Shown: positions 1-4,543 of the stretch, one piece after another
Position numbering within the stretch: the first letter of the stretch is position 1
Layout of the letters: every line of letters begins with the position of its first letter
DNA from: Leucobacter sp.
Lineage (GTDB): Bacteria > Actinomycetota > Actinomycetes > Actinomycetales > Microbacteriaceae
Assembly (NCBI GenBank): GCA_031178565.1
Contig: JAPSIU010000202.1
Location: 1-5,536 of the forward strand
Reading direction: 5' to 3'
DNA length: 5,536 bases
Translations under genes and position numbers: made by a program
Notes under the pieces: generated by a model
The model's database searches: none
Told to the model about the DNA's origin: nothing
Seen by the model: only the letters and a program-made list of their open reading frames with translations

Positions 1-105
1 GGTTGGCGCAGCGGGGGTCGGCGGAGCGGGGCTCGGCGGCGCGGCGGTCGGCGGCGCGGCGGTCGGCGGAGCGGGGCTCGGGGGAGTGACGGTTGGAGGG
101 GGGAG
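1..105. repeat. 15-bp tandem repeat, seven imperfect units
   Basis: Seven consecutive 15-bp units begin at 1, 16, 31, 46, 61, 76 and 91. The best-conserved form is GGTCGGCGGAGCGGG. Units 2 and 5 are identical, units 3 and 4 differ at one base, and units 1, 6 and 7 are more diverged, as expected at the edge of a decaying tandem array. Differences sit mainly at unit positions 2, 4, 7, 10 and 15. The array may continue to the left of the window. A period divisible by three is consistent with translation. Confidence 0.8.
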
Positions 106-108
106 CAT
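1..108 (-). CDS. Possible partial CDS: N-terminus of a Pro/Ala/Thr-rich protein (hypothetical, runs off the window)
   Basis: Read on the minus strand from ATG at 108, the frame stays open to the window edge. It encodes about 36 residues that are almost all Pro, Ala, Thr and Ser, beginning MLPPPTVTPPSPAPPTAAPP and continuing with the same pentapeptide pattern. The DNA repeats every 15 bp, and most differences between units fall at third codon positions or give conservative changes (Thr/Ser, Pro/Ala). An in-frame TAG 12 nt upstream of the ATG fixes this as the first possible start. There is no Shine-Dalgarno, but a TAGTCT -10 box lies 6 nt before the ATG, which would suit a leaderless mRNA. Actinobacterial membrane proteins often begin with such a disordered Pro-rich tail, so a membrane domain may follow outside the window. 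The third positions are the same in the plus-strand reading (2-121, Gly/Ala/Val repeat), so the substitution pattern cannot choose the strand. Function unknown. Confidence 0.4.
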   Translation of the reverse strand, partial: MLPPPTVTPPSPAPPTAAPPTAAPPSPAPPTPAAPT

Positions 109-144
109 GCATTCAGACTAGTTGCACTCGGTTCAACAAATCAA
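109..144 (-). promoter_or_regulatory. Candidate leaderless promoter for the minus-strand Pro-rich frame
   Basis: On the minus strand a -35-like TTGATT (139-144) is followed by an 18-nt spacer and a -10 box TAGTCT (115-120), which fits the actinobacterial TANNNT pattern. Six nt separate the -10 from the ATG at 108, so transcription would start at or very near the start codon. The stretch from about 107 to 155 is clearly richer in A and T than its flanks, as expected of a promoter in high-GC DNA. The assignment is an inference from pattern alone. Confidence 0.4.
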
Positions 145-171
145 AGAGGGACCGAATGCGCCCTCCCGTCC

Positions 172-234
172 GATCTGCTCGATCCGTCCGATCCGTCCGA
201 TCCGTCCGATCCGCTCGATCCGCTCGATCCACCC
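172..234. repeat. 9-bp tandem repeat GATCCGTCC, seven units
   Basis: Seven contiguous 9-bp units start at 172, 181, 190, 199, 208, 217 and 226. Three are exactly GATCCGTCC, two are GATCCGCTC, and the ends are GATCTGCTC and GATCCACCC. Every unit starts with GATC, giving seven GATC sites at exact 9-bp intervals. The array lies just upstream, on the minus strand, of the candidate promoter at 109-144. The plus-strand frame through it would read Asp-Pro-Ser repeats, but I see no credible gene in that frame. Confidence 0.85.
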
Positions 235-272
235 GAGGGAATCGTCCGCGCCCGAGGGGTGCGGCGCGGATA

Positions 273-306
273 CTTCCCTCGGGCAGGAAGAATCCCTGCG
301 GGGAAG
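273..306. other. Nested inverted repeat (stem-loop) in the lexA downstream region
   Basis: CTTCCC at 273-278 is complementary to GGGAAG at 301-306. Inside it, GCAGG at 283-287 is complementary to CCTGC at 295-299, with a 7-nt loop at 288-294. The two helices are separated by a small internal loop (279-282 on the left, 300 on the right). No T-tract follows on either strand, so it is not a classical intrinsic terminator. It may act as an RNA structure if transcription from lexA reads this far. Confidence 0.45.
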
Positions 307-321
307 CGGGTTCGCGAGCGA

Positions 322-440
322 GCGCGGCGGGTCGGGCGGGCGCAGCGGCGCGGGCGGGCGCGGCGGCGGGTCGGGCGGGCGGGCGCAGCGGCGCGAGCAG
401 GCGCGGCGGGTCGGGCGGGTCGGGCGGGCGCGGCGATCCG
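322..440. repeat. G-rich imperfect tandem repeat, period about 40 bp, with G-quadruplex motifs
   Basis: The core GCGCGGCGGGTCGGGCGGG occurs at 322-340 and 401-419, with a two-mismatch copy at 361-379, giving spacings of 39 and 40 bp. The spacers share the block GCGCAGCGGCGCG. The plus strand contains four closely spaced G3 tracts at 368-383 (loops 2, 1 and 1 nt) and five at 408-428 (loops 2, 1, 2 and 1 nt), both matching the canonical G-quadruplex pattern. The G-rich strand is the template strand for any transcript extending from lexA. No gene is supported here. Confidence 0.75.
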
Positions 441-495
441 AGCGGAGAGGCGGGGAAGGAGCGCGAAACTCAGGCGGGGCAGCGCGTGCTTCTCG

Positions 496-523
496 CGGCG
501 CGCATACTTCTCGAAGCGCGCCG
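496..523 (-). terminator. Possible factor-assisted terminator hairpin downstream of lexA
   Basis: A perfect 8-bp GC-only inverted repeat, CGGCGCGC (496-503) and GCGCGCCG (516-523), encloses a 12-nt loop. It begins 32 nt after the lexA stop in the direction of lexA transcription and is the strongest hairpin close to the gene end. There is no T-tract after it. High-GC actinobacteria often use such hairpins without U-runs, so terminator function is plausible but unproven. Confidence 0.4.
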
Positions 524-555
524 TCTCCCGGAGCGATCTCGCTCGAAGGCCTCGC

Positions 556-1221
556 TCAGACCGACCTGAACACCGCGACGACCTTGCCGAGCACCTCTGC
601 GTGGTCGCCGAGGATCGGCTCGAAAGCGCTATTGCGGGGGAGGAGCCAGGTGTGGCCGTCCCGGCGCCGGAACACCTTGACGGTCGCCTCGCCGTCGAGC
701 ATGGCGGCCACGATGTCGCCGTTCTCGGCCTCGCGCTGCTGGCGGATGACCACGAAATCGCCGTCGCAGATGGCCGCGTCGATCATGGAGTCGCCCACGA
801 CGCGGAGCATGAACAGCTGGCCGTCGCCCACGAGCCGGCGGGGAAGCGGGACGATCTCCTCGACCTGCTGCTCGGCGGTGATGGGGACGCCCGCCGCGAT
901 CTGACCGACGAGCGGCACGTACGCGGCCTCCTCCGGCTGCTGCTGGTGAGTGTCCGAGACCGCCCGGCTCGTCTCCGCGAGTTCGATCAGAATCTCGAGC
1001 GCCCGGGGGCGGTTCGGGTCGCGCCTGATGTACCCCGCGAGCTCGAGTCTGCTCAGCTGATGGGTCACGCTGGAGAGCGATGAGAGCCCGACGGCGTCTC
1101 CGATCTCGCGCATGCTCGGAGGATATCCGCGGCTCTCCACCGATCTGGCGATGTACTCGAGGATCGCCTGCTGCTTCTCGCTGAGAGGCTTCGGGGCCCG
1201 CTGCGCGGCTGCGTTGCTCAT
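556..1221 (-). CDS. lexA: LexA, SOS-response transcriptional repressor / self-cleaving S24 protease
   Basis: LexA represses DNA-damage genes and, when activated RecA filaments form, cuts itself and leaves its operators. The 221-residue product has the family's two-part layout. An N-terminal winged helix-turn-helix (about 13-78) carries the typical YPPSMREIGDAVGLSS stretch. A linker follows, then an S24 protease domain (about 101-218). The self-cleavage bond is Ala110-Gly111 (QIAAGVP), the nucleophile is Ser145 in VGDSM, and the general base is Lys182 in ATVKVF, so all catalytic elements are intact. ATG at 1221 is preceded by a good Shine-Dalgarno (AAAGGA, 5 nt gap). The gene is divergent from a LysM membrane-protein gene, a pairing known from Mycobacterium (Rv2719c), Corynebacterium (divS) and Bacillus (yneA). 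LexA-box-like sites in the shared intergenic region suggest autoregulation. Length and start agree with actinobacterial LexA proteins. Confidence 0.98.
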   Translation of the reverse strand: MSNAAAQRAPKPLSEKQQAILEYIARSVESRGYPPSMREIGDAVGLSSLSSVTHQLSRLELAGYIRRDPNRPRALEILIELAETSRAVSDTHQQQPEEAAYVPLVGQIAAGVPITAEQQVEEIVPLPRRLVGDGQLFMLRVVGDSMIDAAICDGDFVVIRQQREAENGDIVAAMLDGEATVKVFRRRDGHTWLLPRNSAFEPILGDHAEVLGKVVAVFRSV

Positions 1222-1294
1222 CGCTTTCCTTTCCCTGTCGGGGATCGGCCCCGTGCTCGGAGGGAGCGCTCCTCGGGAGGGGCGTTCGCCGGGA

Positions 1295-1315
1295 ATTCAC
1301 GGTCGATCCGTGAAT
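1295..1315. promoter_or_regulatory. Perfect inverted repeat in the lexA leader
   Basis: ATTCACGG (1295-1302) and CCGTGAAT (1308-1315) are perfect 8-bp arms around the 5-nt centre TCGAT. The element lies between the candidate lexA promoter and the lexA start, 74-94 nt upstream of the ATG, so it could be an RNA hairpin in the leader or a site for another DNA-binding protein. It does not resemble a LexA box. Two smaller inverted repeats lie between it and the Shine-Dalgarno: the palindrome GGAGCGCTCC (1263-1272) and CGGGG/CCCCG with a 5-nt loop (1239-1253). Confidence 0.55.
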
Positions 1316-1352
1316 GTCGGTGGTCGGTGGTTGGGTGAGGTCGTTGTTCGAA

Positions 1353-1382
1353 ACCCTAGTCTCTGCATTCGACGGACACCAA
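1353..1382 (-). promoter_or_regulatory. Candidate lexA promoter
   Basis: On the minus strand TTGGTG (1377-1382) could serve as -35 and TAGGGT (1353-1358) as -10, with an 18-nt spacer. The start would fall near 1346, giving a leader of about 125 nt. The -35 overlaps the LexA-box-like site at 1379-1394, a position that fits autorepression. Based on pattern alone; the -35 is a modest match. Confidence 0.4.
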
Positions 1383-1394
1383 ACATGTGTTCGA
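1379..1394. promoter_or_regulatory. LexA box (SOS box) A
   Basis: CCAAACATGTGTTCGA matches the actinobacterial/Gram-positive LexA operator TCGAAC-N4-GTTCGA at 10 of 12 defined positions. The right half-site GTTCGA is perfect and the left differs at two bases. It overlaps the candidate -35 of lexA on the minus strand. Its place between divergent lexA and a LysM gene makes the assignment strong. Confidence 0.7.
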
Positions 1395-1410
1395 GTGTCG
1401 CGAGAAAGGT

Positions 1411-1426
1411 TGGAACACGTATTCGA
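1411..1426. promoter_or_regulatory. LexA box (SOS box) B
   Basis: TGGAACACGTATTCGA matches TCGAAC-N4-GTTCGA at 10 of 12 defined positions, with one deviation in each half. It sits 32 bp from box A, about three helical turns, and ends 8 bp upstream of the candidate -35 of the LysM gene. Confidence 0.7.
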
Positions 1427-1434
1427 TTCAGGGC

Positions 1435-1463
1435 TTGCAGTTTCGAAACATCGAAGATACATT
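1435..1463 (+). promoter_or_regulatory. Candidate promoter of the LysM gene
   Basis: TTGCAG (1435-1440) and TACATT (1458-1463) are separated by 17 nt and fit a vegetative sigma-factor promoter. Transcription would start near 1470, giving a leader of about 57 nt before the ATG at 1527. A perfect 10-bp palindrome GTTTCGAAAC (1440-1449) straddles the end of the -35 and the spacer. A weaker LexA-like site covers the expected start point. Confidence 0.55.
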
Positions 1464-1479
1464 CGAAACAGATGTTCGC
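1464..1479. promoter_or_regulatory. Weak LexA-box-like site C
   Basis: CGAAACAGATGTTCGC matches TCGAAC-N4-GTTCGA at 8 of 12 defined positions, with a good right half (GTTCGC) and a poor left half. It lies immediately after the candidate -10 and covers the predicted start point of the LysM gene, where a bound repressor would block initiation. The match alone is weak; its position raises it. Confidence 0.4.
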
Positions 1480-1526
1480 ACGTGTGGATGAATACGGAGC
1501 GATGTCGCGAAGGAAAGGAAGCCAAG

Positions 1527-2000
1527 ATGAGTGCACAGGGAGTTCTCTCGATCGGTTTCGACGCCGAGACGCAGCGAGATGCCGGAACCCGGTCGGCGTC
1601 CAGCGGTGATCACCCCGCGCGGCTGCGCTTGACCCAACGCGGACGCGTGGTGTTCGGAGCTCTCGCAACCATAGTGGTCGCGGGTCTGCTCGCATTCGTG
1701 GCGGCTCTCGCGGCTCCCCAGGCACTCGCTTCGGACGAGTCGGGCGGCCGACAGTTCCACTACGTGGTGGCCCAGCCGGGAACGTCTCTGTGGTCGCTGG
1801 CCGGTCAGCTCGATCCCGAGGCCGACCCGAGGGATCTGGTCGCGGAGATCGTCCAGCTCAATCAGCTCGACGGGTCGGGCGTGCAGGCCGGTCAGCCCAT
1901 CGCGGTTCCGCTGCGCTACTCCGACGGCGTGGGGGTCGTCTCCGCCGAGGAACTCGGCGGAGAGCTCGATGGAGAGGCCGGCGCCACGGTCGAGGGCTGA
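1527..2000 (+). CDS. Membrane-anchored LysM protein, probable SOS-induced division/cell-wall factor (Rv2719c/YneA-like)
   Basis: The 157-residue product has a hydrophilic N-terminus (1-40), one membrane segment (about 41-63, from VVFGALATIVVAGLLAFVAA) and an extracellular LysM domain (about 77-128, from FHYVVAQPGTSLWSLAGQL to IAVPL). An acidic, glycine-rich tail follows. LysM domains bind peptidoglycan, so the protein probably sits in the membrane and touches the wall. No hydrolase domain is visible. The ATG at 1527 is preceded by AGGAAAGGAAG with good spacing. An upstream in-frame ATG at 1314 is unlikely, because it would translate the operator region and lies inside an inverted repeat. By position next to lexA it matches the known SOS-induced division inhibitors YneA of Bacillus, DivS of Corynebacterium and Rv2719c/ChiZ of Mycobacterium; YneA and Rv2719c also carry LysM. 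LexA-box-like sites upstream support SOS control. The role is inferred from context, domain and known analogues. Confidence 0.85.
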   Translation: MSAQGVLSIGFDAETQRDAGTRSASSGDHPARLRLTQRGRVVFGALATIVVAGLLAFVAALAAPQALASDESGGRQFHYVVAQPGTSLWSLAGQLDPEADPRDLVAEIVQLNQLDGSGVQAGQPIAVPLRYSDGVGVVSAEELGGELDGEAGATVEG

Positions 2001-2108
2001 TCGAACTCGACGCGGCGCACGTGGGCCAGAGCGGCGCGGACCCGAGCCGCGGGGTGAGTGCAGGTGAACACGGGCGAACGCCGAGAAAGGCAGCCGAATT
2101 CAGGCGGA

Positions 2109-2114
2109 TAGACT
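2109..2114 (+). promoter_or_regulatory. -10 box for a probably leaderless hisC transcript
   Basis: TAGACT fits TANNNT and lies 6 nt before the GTG start of hisC, the distance expected when transcription begins at the start codon. No Shine-Dalgarno is visible at proper spacing. The -35 region (about 2085-2091) is a poor match to TTGACA. The rest of the gap between the LysM gene and hisC (2001-2108) shows no clear terminator or further site. Confidence 0.55.
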
Positions 2115-2120
2115 GGCTCG

Positions 2121-3209
2121 GTGACCAGCCTGAGCGACCTCCCCCTCCGCGCCAATCTCGTCGGCAAGCAGCCATACGGGGCGCCGCAGGATCCAGTGCC
2201 CGTCAGCCTGAACGTCAACGAGAACACGCATCCGATCCCCGAGGCCGTCGTCGAGGACATCGTCGCCTCCCTCGCACGAGCGGTTCGCGGTGTGAACCGC
2301 TACCCGGATCGGGAGTTCTCGGAGCTCCGCGAGTCGCTGGCGGGCTACCTCGGTCACGGTCTCGTCGCTGAGCAGCTCTGGGCCGCGAACGGCTCGAACG
2401 AGGTGCTGCAGCAGATCCTGCAGGCCTTCGGCGGCCCGGGCCGCACGCTCCTGAGCTTCACCCCCACCTATTCGATGTACCCCCTGCTCGCCTCCGGCAC
2501 GGATACCGGCTGGATCGCGGTTCCCCGCCCCGACGACTACGCGCTCACGCCCGAGCTCGTGGCGGAGGCCCTGCGTGCACACGGCCCCGACATCGCGATC
2601 CTCTGCGGCCCGAACAACCCGACCGGGACGCCCCTGGATCGCGAGGTGATCCTCGCGGCCTACGAGGCCTTCGACGGCATCCTGATCGTGGACGAGGCGT
2701 ACCAGGAGTTCGATGCCGAGCGCGAGAGCGCCGTCACCCTGCTCCCGGGCCGGCACCGGCTCCTCGTCTCCCGGACCATGAGCAAGGCCTTCGCGTTCGC
2801 CGGTGTGAGGCTCGGCTACCTCGCGGCGGACCCCGCCGTCATCGACGCTCTGCGCCTCGTGCGCCTGCCGTACCACCTGTCGGCGCTCACGCAGGCCGCG
2901 GCGACGGCGGCGATCCGTCACTCGGGGGAGATGCTCGCCACGGTCGCCGATATCCGGGCCCAGCGCGACCGTCTCGCCGTCGCGCTCACGGAGCTCGGCT
3001 ACCGCGTGCACCCCAGCGGCGCGAACTTCCTCCTCGTCGGCGGGTTCGCCGAACCCACCGCCACCTTCGAGGCGCTGCGGCGGCGGGGAATCCTCATCCG
3101 CAACCTCGGGATCCCCGGGCACCTGCGCATCACGGCGGGAACCGAGGCCGAGACGACCGCGGTGATCGAGGCCGTCGCGGCACTCGGCCCCGGAGGCGCG
3201 CGGGGTTAG
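2121..3209 (+). CDS. hisC: Histidinol-phosphate aminotransferase (HisC)
   Basis: A cytosolic PLP enzyme that converts imidazole acetol phosphate and glutamate to histidinol phosphate and 2-oxoglutarate. The 362-residue product is of normal length for the class I/II aminotransferase fold. Visible family marks are LNVNENTHPIP near the N-terminus (30-40), Tyr61 in NRYPD, NGSNEVL (90-96), the CGPNNPTGTP loop (162-171) with the PLP-binding Asn, Asp191 and Tyr194 in VDEAYQEF, the Schiff-base Lys222 in TMSKAFAFAGVRLGY with Arg230 after it, and Arg336 in GHLRIT for the substrate carboxylate. GTG at 2121 is chosen because the conserved N-terminus begins shortly after it and a -10 box lies 6 nt upstream. 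Downstream, 50 bp with a strong hairpin separate it from hisB, so it may be transcribed partly on its own. No frameshift or missing key residue. Confidence 0.97.
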   Translation: MTSLSDLPLRANLVGKQPYGAPQDPVPVSLNVNENTHPIPEAVVEDIVASLARAVRGVNRYPDREFSELRESLAGYLGHGLVAEQLWAANGSNEVLQQILQAFGGPGRTLLSFTPTYSMYPLLASGTDTGWIAVPRPDDYALTPELVAEALRAHGPDIAILCGPNNPTGTPLDREVILAAYEAFDGILIVDEAYQEFDAERESAVTLLPGRHRLLVSRTMSKAFAFAGVRLGYLAADPAVIDALRLVRLPYHLSALTQAAATAAIRHSGEMLATVADIRAQRDRLAVALTELGYRVHPSGANFLLVGGFAEPTATFEALRRRGILIRNLGIPGHLRITAGTEAETTAVIEAVAALGPGGARG

Positions 3210-3221
3210 CGCCGCCCGTTC

Positions 3222-3241
3222 GCGGATGCTCCCGCATCCGC
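3222..3241 (+). terminator. Hairpin between hisC and hisB, possible terminator or attenuating element
   Basis: GCGGATGC (3222-3229) and GCATCCGC (3234-3241) form a perfect 8-bp stem with a 4-nt TCCC loop, starting 12 nt after the hisC stop. It ends 5 nt before the TAGGAT box in front of hisB. There is no T-tract, so it may be a U-less terminator, an mRNA stabiliser for hisC, or an operator. Confidence 0.5.
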
Positions 3242-3246
3242 CGCGA

Positions 3247-3252
3247 TAGGAT
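3247..3252 (+). promoter_or_regulatory. -10-like box / Shine-Dalgarno in front of hisB
   Basis: TAGGAT (3247-3252) lies 7 nt before the hisB ATG. It fits a TANNNT -10 for a leaderless hisB transcript, but the embedded AGGA is also a usable Shine-Dalgarno with about 8 nt spacing. The sequence cannot decide between them. Confidence 0.4.
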
Positions 3253-3259
3253 CGTCATC

Positions 3260-3868
3260 ATGACCGCTGCAACACGAAAGGCCTCGCTCGAGCGCTCCAC
3301 GAGCGAGTCCCGGATCGACCTGAGCGTCGACCTCGACGGAACGGGCGCCTCCGACATCGACACGGGCGTGCCCTTCTTCGACCACATGCTCACCGCCTTC
3401 GCCAAGCACTCCCTGACCGACCTGACCGTGCGCGCGGAGGGCGACGTGCACATCGACGTGCACCACACCGTCGAGGACACCGGCATCCTTCTCGGTCAGG
3501 CGATCCTCGAAGCACTCGGCGACAAGAGCGGCATCTCCCGCTACGGCGACGCCCTCGTGCCGCTCGACGAGGCGCTCGCGCAGGCCGTGGTCGACATCTC
3601 GGGCCGGCCGTACCTCGTGCACTCCGGCGAGCCCGCGGGCTTCGAGTTCCACCTCATCGGCGGGCACTTCACGGGCTCGATGGTGCGCCACTTCTTCGAG
3701 GCGTTCACCCTCAACGCGCGACTCACCGTGCACCTCCGGCTCGTCGAGGGCCGCGATCCGCACCACATCGCGGAAGCGGAGTTCAAGGCCTTCGCCCGCG
3801 CGCTCCGGCAGGCCAAGGCGAGGGATCCGCTCGTAGCGGGCGTGCCGTCGACCAAGGGTGCGCTGTGA
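3260..3868 (+). CDS. hisB: Imidazoleglycerol-phosphate dehydratase (HisB, monofunctional)
   Basis: Removes water from imidazole glycerol phosphate to give imidazole acetol phosphate, the substrate of HisC, using manganese. The 202-residue product is the monofunctional type, without the histidinol-phosphatase domain fused in E. coli. The two metal-binding signatures are intact: HHTVEDTG with His68, His69, Glu72 and Asp73, and PHHIAEAEFKA with His168, His169 and Glu172. The family pattern GVPFFDHML (36-44) is also present, and STKG lies near the C-terminus. ATG at 3260 gives a standard length. Its stop overlaps the hisH start by 4 bp (GTGA), so hisB and hisH are translationally coupled. Confidence 0.98.
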   Translation: MTAATRKASLERSTSESRIDLSVDLDGTGASDIDTGVPFFDHMLTAFAKHSLTDLTVRAEGDVHIDVHHTVEDTGILLGQAILEALGDKSGISRYGDALVPLDEALAQAVVDISGRPYLVHSGEPAGFEFHLIGGHFTGSMVRHFFEAFTLNARLTVHLRLVEGRDPHHIAEAEFKAFARALRQAKARDPLVAGVPSTKGAL

Positions 3869-4503
3869 CGACTCCTCGCAAGCGGGTCGTCGTTCTCGAC
3901 TACGGCTCGGGGAACGTGCACTCCGCCGTGAAGGCGCTCGCGAGGGCGGGGGCCGAGGTCGAGCTGACCCGGGATCCGGATGCCGTGGCGAACGCCGACG
4001 GCCTGCTCGTGCCCGGCGTGGGCGCCTTCGACGCGGTCATGCGGCAGCTGCGGGAGGTCCGCGGCGGAGAGCTCATCGACCGCCGACTCGCCGGCGGTCG
4101 TCCGGTGCTCGGGATCTGCGTCGGCCAGCAGGTGATGTTCGACCGGGGGGTCGAGCGCGGCATCGAGACCGATGGCCTCGGCCAGTGGCCGGGCGTCGTG
4201 CGGCAGCTCGAAGCCCCCGTCCTCCCGCACATGGGCTGGAACACGGTCGATGTTCCCGAGGGGTCTGTCCTCTTCGACGGAATCGCCGAGGAGCGCTTCT
4301 ACTTCGTGCACAGCTACGCGGTGACGGAGTGGACGCTCGAGGGCCGCACCGAGGCCACCCGTCCGCTCGTCACCTGGGCTGAGCACGGCGAGCGCTTCGT
4401 CGCCGCCGTCGAGAACGGACCGCTCAGCGCGACCCAGTTCCACCCCGAGAAGTCCGGCGAGGCCGGCATCCAGCTGCTCCGCAACTGGATCTCCGCCCTG
4501 TAG
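3865..4503 (+). CDS. hisH: Imidazole glycerol phosphate synthase, glutamine amidotransferase subunit (HisH)
   Basis: HisH splits glutamine and channels ammonia to HisF, which makes imidazole glycerol phosphate and AICAR. The 212-residue product is a class I amidotransferase. Cys85 in the nucleophile elbow GICVGQQ, and His193 and Glu195 in QFHPEKSG, form the catalytic triad. DYGSGNVHS (12-20), the oxyanion-strand motif PGVGAF (50-55), PHMGWN and FVHSY are further family marks. The start is GTG at 3865, overlapping the hisB stop by 4 bp, which is the only start giving the conserved N-terminus. The partner hisF is not in the window; in many actinobacteria it follows priA, but here an SseB-type gene does. 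A 40-bp gap with a small hairpin separates it from priA. Confidence 0.97.
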   Translation: MTTPRKRVVVLDYGSGNVHSAVKALARAGAEVELTRDPDAVANADGLLVPGVGAFDAVMRQLREVRGGELIDRRLAGGRPVLGICVGQQVMFDRGVERGIETDGLGQWPGVVRQLEAPVLPHMGWNTVDVPEGSVLFDGIAEERFYFVHSYAVTEWTLEGRTEATRPLVTWAEHGERFVAAVENGPLSATQFHPEKSGEAGIQLLRNWISAL

Positions 4504-4530
4504 AAGGCCCGATGGGCCGTAGAAGGAAAG
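4500..4530 (+). repeat. Direct repeat GTAGAAGG flanking a small hairpin, ending in the priA Shine-Dalgarno
   Basis: GTAGAAGG occurs at 4500-4507, covering the hisH stop, and again at 4519-4526. Between them GGCCC (4506-4510) and GGGCC (4514-4518) form a 5-bp stem with a 3-nt loop. The second copy merges with GAAGGAAAG, the only Shine-Dalgarno candidate for priA, which lies 13 nt from the ATG at 4544, longer than usual. Confidence 0.5.
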
Positions 4531-4543
4531 ACGACAAACCAGC

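Larger units (their letters stand above)
261..512. repeat. 18-bp direct repeat flanking the G-rich block (261-278 and 495-512)
   Basis: The sequence at 261-278 (starting GCGGCGCGGATACTTC) recurs at 495-512 (starting GCGGCGCGCATACTTC) with two mismatches over 18 bp. The copies bracket about 216 bp that contain the stem-loop and the G-rich repeats. A further partial copy of the same phrase (CTTCTCG followed by GCGCGC) gives a 15-bp direct repeat at 489-503 and 507-521. Together with the tandem arrays this explains what fills the gene-free stretch 1-555. Confidence 0.55.

Noticed and set aside
2..121. Plus-strand reading of the 15-bp repeat as the C-terminus of a Gly/Ala/Val-repeat protein ending MHSD
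   Set aside because: Possible, since the frame is open from the window edge to TAG at 119-121, but it has no independent support. The minus-strand reading has a promoter-like element at the right place. Not fully excluded.
172..428. CRISPR array
   Set aside because: The repeats are contiguous or imperfect, with no constant-length unique spacers, and there are no cas genes.
1..555. Mobile element or prophage remnant in the repeat region
   Set aside because: No transposase or integrase fragment, no terminal inverted repeats, and no target-site duplication that I can support beyond the imperfect 18-bp direct repeat.
122..1083. Plus-strand open frames through the repeats and antisense to lexA
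   Set aside because: Their first halves are translations of the 9-bp and G-rich repeats and their second halves are antisense to lexA. Nothing resembles a protein domain.
1440..1449. GTTTCGAAAC as a further LexA box
   Set aside because: It is a perfect palindrome, but it lacks the 4-bp spacer between half-sites that LexA boxes of this type need. Kept only as part of the TTCGA array.
1314..1526. Upstream ATG at 1314 as the start of the LysM gene
   Set aside because: It would put 71 unrelated residues before the membrane segment, would translate through the LexA boxes and the promoter, and has no ribosome-binding site. ATG 1527 has a strong one.
2100..3122. Minus-strand open frame of 340 codons opposite hisC
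   Set aside because: Antisense shadow of an intact hisC; no domain, no ribosome-binding site of note.
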